A stretch of DNA of 64,000 nucleotides from IMG/VR virus record IMGVR_UViG_3300030102_008089, positions 22,836 through 86,835 of that record, one strand, 5' to 3'. The first letter of the stretch is position 1; each line of letters starts with the position of its first letter. The stretch is from a virus. A model generated the notes under the pieces. It was not told where the DNA came from and made no database searches. It saw only the letters and a list, made by a program, of their open reading frames with translations. A program made the translations under genes and the position numbers. Shown here one piece after another: positions 58,023-64,000 of the stretch.

Positions 58023-58881
58023 ATGTTTGGTAACGGGACACAAAGGTTACATTGGGGCGCACTTATTTAATAAGCTAAAAGAGTTGGGTCACGATGTTAG
58101 AGGTATTGATTATAAAGATAATCCTTCGGAAGATCTGTTGGTAGTTTTGGACAATGACCCATCTTATGCCGAATTTAAACCAGAAGTAATCTTTCACATG
58201 GCTTGTATTCCTCGTGTTGGTTATAGTATGGAATACCCTGTTGAGACTATGACAAACAATGTTCTAGCCACAACTAAGATTTTAAACTTTGCTAATAAAG
58301 TAAAAGCCAAAAGAGTAATTTACTCAGGATCCTCTTCGGTTGTTGGTGACGGTAATGGTCCCAATAGTCCTTATGGTCTACAGAAACTTATTTCGGAGAT
58401 GGAGTGTAAGCTATACGCAAAAGTTTTCGATATCGATACAGTCACTCTCAGGTATTTTAATGTTTACTCGCCTGATCAATCTGCTAGTGGTCCGTATGCC
58501 ACAGCAATTTCAAACTATATGCAATATATTCGAGATGGTCGAACACCCTTTATTACTGGTGACGGTAATCAGCGTAGAGATATGGTTAATGTTAAGGATG
58601 TTGTTGGTGCTAATATATTTGCTATGAATCACAATAAGAATTTTAATGGAAAACATTATGATGTTGGTACAGGAAGTAATATTTCTCTCAATGAAGTAAA
58701 AGATATTGTTCAAAAACACTTCCCAGGTTTAGATTTTGAATATGTAGAAGACAGGCCTGGCGACATTTTATTTACACAAGCTGATGTTAAACCATTAAAG
58801 AAACTTGGCTGGAGTGCTAAGATAGATATACGAAACGGAATTAATGAATGTTTCCAGAAAACAAAAGGAGAAATAAAATGA
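58015..58881 (+). CDS. NAD-dependent sugar epimerase
   Basis: A 288-residue SDR, last gene of the glycan operon. CLVTGHKGYIGAHLF (cofactor), IPRVGYSMEYP, YSGSSSVVGD and SPYGLQKLISEM (YxxxK) are intact. RRDMVNVKDVVGANIF and GRPFI-type residues resemble UDP-glucose 4-epimerases. The substrate is not fixed by the sequence. Confidence 0.9.
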   Translation: MTRCLVTGHKGYIGAHLFNKLKELGHDVRGIDYKDNPSEDLLVVLDNDPSYAEFKPEVIFHMACIPRVGYSMEYPVETMTNNVLATTKILNFANKVKAKRVIYSGSSSVVGDGNGPNSPYGLQKLISEMECKLYAKVFDIDTVTLRYFNVYSPDQSASGPYATAISNYMQYIRDGRTPFITGDGNQRRDMVNVKDVVGANIFAMNHNKNFNGKHYDVGTGSNISLNEVKDIVQKHFPGLDFEYVEDRPGDILFTQADVKPLKKLGWSAKIDIRNGINECFQKTKGEIK

Positions 58882-59045
58882 AATTTTCTAACCAAGCAAT
58901 TGGCTCTCTATTGATGACTTTACAAAAATGTCTGTCAGAGCAGACGGATATTACTGAATTGTTGGCAGATTGGGACCTAGAAATTAAAAACGACGAAATT
59001 GTAGTAACTAATCCTCCGTCTTTTAAGTCAGATGTTATTGAGTAA
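58878..59045 (+). CDS. Small orphan protein
   Basis: A 55-residue acidic helical protein from ATG 58878 (AAAGGAGAAAT upstream; the ORF extends upstream to 58848). NQAIGSLLMTLQKCLSEQTD is its helical start and IVVTNPPSFK its end. It resembles small phage proteins of unknown role. The stop overlaps the next ATG. Confidence 0.7.
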   Translation: MKFSNQAIGSLLMTLQKCLSEQTDITELLADWDLEIKNDEIVVTNPPSFKSDVIE

Positions 59046-59308
59046 TGCCACTTTATAACTACGATTGTTTGGAGTGTGATAGTAGTTTTGAACTTAGGCA
59101 CTCTTACAAAGAAAAGAATGTCGAGTGTATTGTGTGTAAGTCAAAGAACATTAAAAAGAACTTATCACAACGATCGCAAGTAACAAAAAAAATATCTTTT
59201 GTGGATAAAAAACTTGGATCTGAAGTAGAGAATGCAATTCAAGAAGGAAGACAAGATTTAAACAAACAAAAGTCAAAAATAAAGAACCGAACCTACATCA
59301 AAAAATGA
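59045..59308 (+). CDS. FmdB-like zinc-ribbon protein
   Basis: An 87-residue protein. PLYNYDCLECDSSFELRHSY with CIVCKSKNI gives the C-x2-C ... C-x2-C knuckles of FmdB family regulators, and SFVDKKLG links to a charged helix. The family is often annotated as a regulatory protein without a defined role. Confidence 0.8.
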   Translation: MPLYNYDCLECDSSFELRHSYKEKNVECIVCKSKNIKKNLSQRSQVTKKISFVDKKLGSEVENAIQEGRQDLNKQKSKIKNRTYIKK

Positions 59309-59601
59309 CAAATACTTTATTATCAATATTTTTGTTCTTATCTGTATCGATAAACATATTGTTTTTCTGGTACATTCGAAATCTTTTGCAGTATTTAAAA
59401 ACAACAAATGAGGAAACAAAAGAAGTCTTGATAAAGATATCCGATTTTAGTGAGCATTTAACAACTGTTTATAACAGGGATATTTTTTATGGTGATGCTA
59501 CTCTTGAGGCTTTACTTCTGCACACTCAAGAAATGTCAGAGGAAATGGAAGCTTTTGTTAAGACAAACAATAATATTATGTTAGAGACTGAAGATGCCTA
59601 G
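59305..59601 (+). CDS. Membrane-anchored coiled-coil protein
   Basis: A 98-residue protein. TLLSIFLFLSVSINILFFWY is one membrane helix, followed by a long charged helix (LKTTNEETKEVLIKISDF). It overlaps the preceding gene by four bases and the sigma factor gene by eight. A role in lysis or head attachment cannot be told from the sequence. Confidence 0.7.
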   Translation: MTNTLLSIFLFLSVSINILFFWYIRNLLQYLKTTNEETKEVLIKISDFSEHLTTVYNRDIFYGDATLEALLLHTQEMSEEMEAFVKTNNNIMLETEDA

Positions 59602-60283
59602 AAAAAAGAACAGCAAAAAGTATTATTTTACAGAAATAACAGAAAAGGCAATAATTGATTACTGTAATACCGATAGCCTCTCGGAGAGGTCAGATTTATA
59701 TATACAGCATATTCAGCCTGCCTTTGATGAATTAGTTGATAAAATTGTTTACACCTATAAATTTACTTCTCTTGAGAACATAGATTATCATAAAGATGAT
59801 TGTAAAATTTGGCTGACAACTATTTTAGGAAAGTTTGATCCATCAAAAAATAAAAAAGCTTTTTCGTATTTTTCAGTAGTCACTAAAAATTGGTTTACAC
59901 ATAAGGCAAAAAAACAAACAAAAAGAAATAGACGTGAAGTCAATTACGACGAAATGATCAGAGAGATAGAGATTGTTTCTACAGACCCATCAAACAATCT
60001 TCTAGAAGAGGTTGAGGAAAGACAATTTTGGATGACACTTTTAAATGAAGTGAATACCTGGCAAAAACTTCCTTTAAAACCTAACGAGCAGAAAGTTCTT
60101 GATGCTGTTTTGACATTGATGGAGAATATTGATAAAATAGAAATCTTTAACAAAAAAGCAATTTATCTCTATATGAGAGAGATAACAGGACTTAACACAA
60201 AGCAGATAGTCAGTTGTTTAAACAAAATGAGAGAAAGATATAGGATCTTTAAAAAGAAGTGGGATGATGGAGAAATTTATTAG
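59594..60283 (+). CDS. T4 gp55-like late sigma factor
   Basis: A 229-residue protein with the layout of phage late-transcription sigma factors: KNSKKYYFTEITEKAIIDY at the N-terminus, a core-binding region SYFSVVTKNWFTHKAK resembling sigma region 2 (A-[FY]-S-Y-F-[ST]), and a C-terminal helical part. In T4, gp55 redirects host RNA polymerase to late promoters and to a sliding clamp. Presence of this gene supports a T4-type late program for the virion genes. Confidence 0.82.
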   Translation: MPRKKNSKKYYFTEITEKAIIDYCNTDSLSERSDLYIQHIQPAFDELVDKIVYTYKFTSLENIDYHKDDCKIWLTTILGKFDPSKNKKAFSYFSVVTKNWFTHKAKKQTKRNRREVNYDEMIREIEIVSTDPSNNLLEEVEERQFWMTLLNEVNTWQKLPLKPNEQKVLDAVLTLMENIDKIEIFNKKAIYLYMREITGLNTKQIVSCLNKMRERYRIFKKKWDDGEIY

Positions 60284-60298
60284 CTTTCTATTTATTGT

Positions 60299-60589
60299 AT
60301 GAAAAAAGATCTAAATTCACTAATAGAACAAGCCCTTGAAAATATCAACAAGGACAGACAGGAAACAGAAGTACTCTTAGATAATTTAAAAGAGTACATG
60401 AATGTTTCAAATGAGCGGTACTCAGATTCAGGTGCGACTGCTGCCAAATTTGTGGAAACCCTGCAAAGAAGTAACGAACAACTAGTTAAACTTGCAACCT
60501 TAGTTTATAAAAAGGAACAGTCGTCAGGTAGCACTGGGTTGACAGATGACGACAAGGATCAGTTATTTGATATCCTGAAGGAGGAATAG
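60299..60589 (+). CDS. Small coiled-coil protein
   Basis: A 96-residue protein 15 bases after the sigma gene. SLIEQALENINKDRQETEVL and FVETLQRSNEQLVKLATLVY are helices with heptad spacing, and the C-terminus is acidic. Related small proteins accompany structural genes in marine phages. A transcription co-activator like T4 gp33 is possible but unproven. Confidence 0.65.
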   Translation: MKKDLNSLIEQALENINKDRQETEVLLDNLKEYMNVSNERYSDSGATAAKFVETLQRSNEQLVKLATLVYKKEQSSGSTGLTDDDKDQLFDILKEE

Positions 60590-60590
60590 A

Positions 60591-61931
60591 ATGGCTGATG
60601 TTAGCTACTTAGCAAAAAGTATTGGAACTGGTGGAGATTTTCAAAAAAAACTTGAAGCCATCCTAAAAGATCAAAATACAGCAGAGATACCAACTAACAA
60701 AGCTTATGACCTAGAGCGCTCAAGTCCAACGGGTATCCTTAAGCAAATGATAAGAGAGCGGCACACGCCGCAAACTATAAATCAAAAGCCTGTGGCAACA
60801 GCGCAAATTTTGAGAATAGAAAATGACTTACAATCATACTACGATGCAACAAATCCTGATCAGGATACGGAAACAAAATATGTTTTAGCAAGATTTAGGG
60901 TCTTATCTGACAGAAGACATCATTGGCTTCCTGAGCCCAAAAGCTTTAATGAAGATGATATTATATCTCTTTATCCTCTGGCAAAATATGCAGTCGTTGC
61001 AGGTATGGACCAAATGTTAAACCCAGGTGACATTGTTCAGGTTACATTTGAAAACCATGCTGATCAGTATTCTTCCTACTACGAAACAGCCACAATTAGT
61101 ACTAATATAGGAAATATTGGACAAGTCGATTCTTTGACTGCTAATAAAAAGTGTGCCAATGTAAAATTGCCACCACTACCAGCAGATGCAAATCCAGATA
61201 ATTTAGCTACTGATCCTTGTTTGGCTATTGGAAATGTTGCAGGACAAAACGTATATAATGCCAAAAAAGAAGCCCAACAAAATAAGAAGCAAATTATTAT
61301 TCCAAGATTTCCTGTAACATCAGGGTATTCTAAAATGTCTAATTGGGGACAAATTAGAAGAAGAAGTGATGGATCAACTAGGCGTCACTGGGGAGTTGAC
61401 TACGATCTAAAAATGAACGATGTAGTTCAGGCTGCTTTAGATGGCGTAGTGATAAGAGCAACGACACAATATGGAAAGGATGATCAAGGGCAACGAACAG
61501 ATAGAATTGTAGGATATGGAAATTATGTTGTACTTAAACACTCAATATATTCCAAAACTTTAAATGGGCCACCTGTAATATTTTACACTCTTTACGCACA
61601 CTTTGGCGATAATAGTGGGAGCAACAATGGATTTATGGTTAGAAAAGGACAAAAAGTCAAAAGAGGACAACCTATAGGGAAAGGTGGAAACAGCGGAACC
61701 AGTAGATCTGGACCTGGCGGCGATGGCTCACATTTGCATTTTGAATTTTTAGATAATCCCAACTTTGGTGCTGCTATCACACCCGCTCTAAAAAAGAAAA
61801 ACTCAAAGGATCCCGAGACAGAATTTTTTAGAAGAGGGTTTTATATTGATACACCACAAGCAGCAAAAGAAAAGCGTGATAAAACTACTAAAGAACAGGC
61901 CCACGATGCATACGACGGAGCAGGACCATAA
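60591..61931 (+). CDS. Baseplate/hub protein with M23 peptidase domain
   Basis: A 446-residue virion protein. Residues about 90-175 resemble an OB-fold (YVLARFRVLSDRRHHW, NPGDIVQVTFENH). From about 245 comes an M23 (lysostaphin-like) metallopeptidase: TRRHWGVDYDLKM (HxxxD), HFGDNSGSNNG, and SHLHFEFL near the end (HxH). It probably cuts peptidoglycan cross-links during injection, as gp5 lysozyme does in T4. The next gene starts one base later. Confidence 0.87.
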   Translation: MADVSYLAKSIGTGGDFQKKLEAILKDQNTAEIPTNKAYDLERSSPTGILKQMIRERHTPQTINQKPVATAQILRIENDLQSYYDATNPDQDTETKYVLARFRVLSDRRHHWLPEPKSFNEDDIISLYPLAKYAVVAGMDQMLNPGDIVQVTFENHADQYSSYYETATISTNIGNIGQVDSLTANKKCANVKLPPLPADANPDNLATDPCLAIGNVAGQNVYNAKKEAQQNKKQIIIPRFPVTSGYSKMSNWGQIRRRSDGSTRRHWGVDYDLKMNDVVQAALDGVVIRATTQYGKDDQGQRTDRIVGYGNYVVLKHSIYSKTLNGPPVIFYTLYAHFGDNSGSNNGFMVRKGQKVKRGQPIGKGGNSGTSRSGPGGDGSHLHFEFLDNPNFGAAITPALKKKNSKDPETEFFRRGFYIDTPQAAKEKRDKTTKEQAHDAYDGAGP

Positions 61932-62843
61932 ATGACTAAAGCACCAAATGACGCTCCTGCAAGAGTTGGGGATAATAAAGATCAAACTAAATCTGGAGGC
62001 ACAGCATCTGTCGTAGAAAAGGGCAGAACAGGGCTCTTTCACAATTTGAGTCTTGGTGCAAACCCAACCCTGAATATGCAGCCAGCAGAAAATCATATTT
62101 CAGGTAAAGAAAATACTTTTATAATCATGGGCAGAGATCGTCCTGGCAGCGAAACTTCGGGAACAGGAGCAGAAGCCACAACAAATGTTGGCTGTATACA
62201 ATTGATAGCAGGACTATCAGGAGTATTAGCTAGAGAAGTTAATGAAAAGAATGAAAGAGTTGTAACTAATCCAAGTACAGAGTTAGATTCTGCTAAAATT
62301 TATATTTCACAAAGAGCAAAAGACATTGACTCAAAAGAGTATTTTCATTTAGCTGAGGGTAATGTTGGATACTTAACAAACCGTTCTGCTATTGCTATTA
62401 AGGCAGACTCTGTAAGAATTATCGGAAGAGAAGGAATAAAAATCGTAACAAGCGGTGACACCCGCAGTGGGTCTTCTGGGAAATTTATTGGGGGCACTGT
62501 GCAGGGAGTTGATATAATCGCTGGTAATGATGACACTGACCTACAGCCCATGGTGAAAGGTGATGACTTAGCAAAGGTTCTCGATAGTTTATTAGAAATA
62601 ATACAAGACATTCACTCTTCAGTAGCGTTCCAGCTAGAATTTACTTTAGCCTCTGCGGGTGCCCTAACAGATCCCACAGGTACATCCGCAGCAAAATTAA
62701 CAACTATGTTAACAAGAATGCCCATGGAACTAAGTAATTTAGCTTGTCAAGAAAGAAACTTTGCCTTCCATAAAATGAACTATAGCGATAAAAACCCTTT
62801 TGCAAAATTTAACTTTCGAAGCAAACATAATAATGTAAACTAA
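61932..62843 (+). CDS. Putative baseplate/spike protein
   Basis: A 303-residue protein. The N-terminal half is Gly/Ser/Thr-rich with repeated beta-strand motifs (GKENTFIIMGRDRPGSE, GYLTNRSAIAIKADSVRII), consistent with a beta-helix or OB domain. The second half is helical (DLAKVLDSLLEIIQDIH). It follows the M23 hub gene directly and is probably part of the same baseplate spike. The family is not named with certainty. Confidence 0.72.
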   Translation: MTKAPNDAPARVGDNKDQTKSGGTASVVEKGRTGLFHNLSLGANPTLNMQPAENHISGKENTFIIMGRDRPGSETSGTGAEATTNVGCIQLIAGLSGVLAREVNEKNERVVTNPSTELDSAKIYISQRAKDIDSKEYFHLAEGNVGYLTNRSAIAIKADSVRIIGREGIKIVTSGDTRSGSSGKFIGGTVQGVDIIAGNDDTDLQPMVKGDDLAKVLDSLLEIIQDIHSSVAFQLEFTLASAGALTDPTGTSAAKLTTMLTRMPMELSNLACQERNFAFHKMNYSDKNPFAKFNFRSKHNNVN

Positions 62844-62850
62844 GTATTTT

Positions 62851-64000
62851 ATGTCAATAACAGATAGACAAAGAAAAATTGTAAATCCTTACGCTGATTC
62901 TCTTTTGACAGAAGAGAGGTCAGGTGCTGGGTACGACTATGAAAGCGTCAGGAATCGCTTTGTTCTGGATGCGATCCACGAGAGATATATTTACTTTTTT
63001 CAGTTTCCTAAAGTTGGTGATGCGCTCAATGTTGATGAGGAGCAAGGAATACAAAACCCTCAAGTAAGTCAACAAGATCTTTTGGCTTATTTTGCACTAT
63101 ATCCGCAGAATGGAAAATTAGTCGATGGACAAGTGGTCGAACTAAGTGTTGAAGAGGCATACGAACAATTACAAACAATAATAGATCTTCTTTCTCAAAA
63201 TAATGTTCTAGATAGATATTTATCAAAAACAAGTGAATTGTCATACGAAGAGGCTTTTCAAAATAGGCAAAATTTAGCCAACTTAATTGCCATACCGCCA
63301 GCACATTCTAATTCCTATAGAAGAAGTTTGAGATCTGCTTTTTCTTTGCCAAACGATCAGTATAGCAGTGAAGTAAACCTAAGCGGCATTGATCTATCTG
63401 CGAGAGCAAGCACATATGTTATTGCAAATACTAATGTAGATCTATATGACTGGAGAAAAAACTGCGAACCAGGGCAACGACAGAATGTTTATTACAATTC
63501 TGTTGATAGGAACTATTATTTTACAAACAGAACAGACATTGTATCTGTTCAGGAAGCGCCAGGTTATGTATTGAATATCTTAAGAGGTGTTCCCGATGGA
63601 CAGGCAGAGTGGGAAAGATCTTCACGCCTAGCAAAAGAACAATATTCTGATGCTGTAGCAAAAGGAATAAGTGAGATTTTATTGGCAACAGGGAAAAATT
63701 CTGAAGAAAACTTAGCAAGCATAAGTGATATATTTTTACCACCAAATACATTTAGGTTGTATACATATCTCGATCCTCGACCTGGATCTCGATGGACATA
63801 TGCGGTTAAAATCCCATCAGAATCTATCAATATTTTGCCCGAACCATCAGGCACAGAAACCTCTAGAGAAGAAACAGAAATATCACCCTTACAAAAAGCA
63901 AAAAGAATTATTGGAGAACAAAACAAAAGTAGTCAAAGTGTCAGATTTCAAGTCGAGGATATGATAAGATACGTTTACTATGGCAAAAAGCTTCTAAAAA
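62851..64000 (+). CDS. 3'-truncated structural protein, probably baseplate
   Basis: The frame from ATG 62851 stays open to the right edge (383 residues visible). It begins SITDRQRKIVNPYADSLLTE and contains YPQNGKLVDGQVVELSVEEA and LYTYLDPRPGSRWTYAVKIP. It has no signal peptide and no recognised domain. Its place after the hub and spike genes suggests a baseplate or wedge protein. Confidence 0.75.
   Translation, partial: MSITDRQRKIVNPYADSLLTEERSGAGYDYESVRNRFVLDAIHERYIYFFQFPKVGDALNVDEEQGIQNPQVSQQDLLAYFALYPQNGKLVDGQVVELSVEEAYEQLQTIIDLLSQNNVLDRYLSKTSELSYEEAFQNRQNLANLIAIPPAHSNSYRRSLRSAFSLPNDQYSSEVNLSGIDLSARASTYVIANTNVDLYDWRKNCEPGQRQNVYYNSVDRNYYFTNRTDIVSVQEAPGYVLNILRGVPDGQAEWERSSRLAKEQYSDAVAKGISEILLATGKNSEENLASISDIFLPPNTFRLYTYLDPRPGSRWTYAVKIPSESINILPEPSGTETSREETEISPLQKAKRIIGEQNKSSQSVRFQVEDMIRYVYYGKKLLK

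Overview
The window looks like part of the genome of a large tailed double-stranded DNA phage, T4-like in its regulation and virion logic. The evidence is tightly packed overlapping genes, a T4 gp55-type late sigma factor, a tail-fibre protein with tandem repeats, a baseplate/hub block with an M23 peptidase, a PIN-PhoH ATPase, seven tRNA genes, a complete tmRNA and many short orphan genes. No ribosomal protein, rRNA or integrase gene is seen. The host is probably a Gram-negative bacterium. A minus-strand lipoprotein with three metal-binding repeats of the type frequent in Myxococcota and neighbouring groups, plus a PilX-like pilin, hint at a deltaproteobacterial host (inference).

Layout. 1-4.9 kb: small orphan genes with GDP-mannose 4,6-dehydratase, an H1-like protein and a SlyD-type FKBP. 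5.0-7.8 kb: a MoxR ATPase and a VWA/metallopeptidase partner, each behind its own sigma70-like promoter. 7.9-10.3 kb: microproteins, several small SH3-like proteins, an Smr-like protein and a PilX-like pilin. 10.4-15.4 kb: a run of genes whose products share short N-terminal tags resembling the T4 capsid-targeting sequence (ADP-ribosyltransferase-like, metalloprotease-like and DGHHR-motif proteins). 15.4-19.9 kb: yeaH-spoVR-prkA. 19.9-23.7 kb: a cysteine-synthase-like enzyme, a eukaryotic-type phosphomannomutase and three promoter-driven small operons. 23.7-26 kb: tRNA genes with tilS, a methyltransferase and a nuclease-like gene.

26-36 kb: tail fibre, J-domain protein, a minus-strand island of secreted proteins, a trypsin-like lipoprotein, a basic DNA-binding-like protein, and a ligase-like/HxGH nucleotidyltransferase fusion. 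36.2-39.4 kb: tmRNA, PIN-PhoH, a metallopeptidase-like protein and a PD-(D/E)XK nuclease. 39.4-58.9 kb: a dense operon for surface-glycan synthesis (glycosyltransferases including GT15-like and GT11-like, six epimerase/reductase-type enzymes, formyltransferase, methyltransferases). 58.9-64 kb: small genes, the late sigma factor and baseplate genes running off the right edge.

How the parts fit. Phosphomannomutase, GDP-mannose dehydratase, GDP-fucose synthase and a GT11-like fucosyltransferase make nearly a whole GDP-fucose branch. The tagged cassette reads as a set of proteins packaged in the head and injected. tilS abuts a tRNA with anticodon CAT that it probably modifies. Two different ATPase+VWA pairs (MoxR-type and PrkA/YeaH) are present. 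Early-type genes share one promoter design (TTGACA, 16-base spacer, TAATAT, then a GGAGAGAG leader), whereas late genes presumably use the gp55-like factor.
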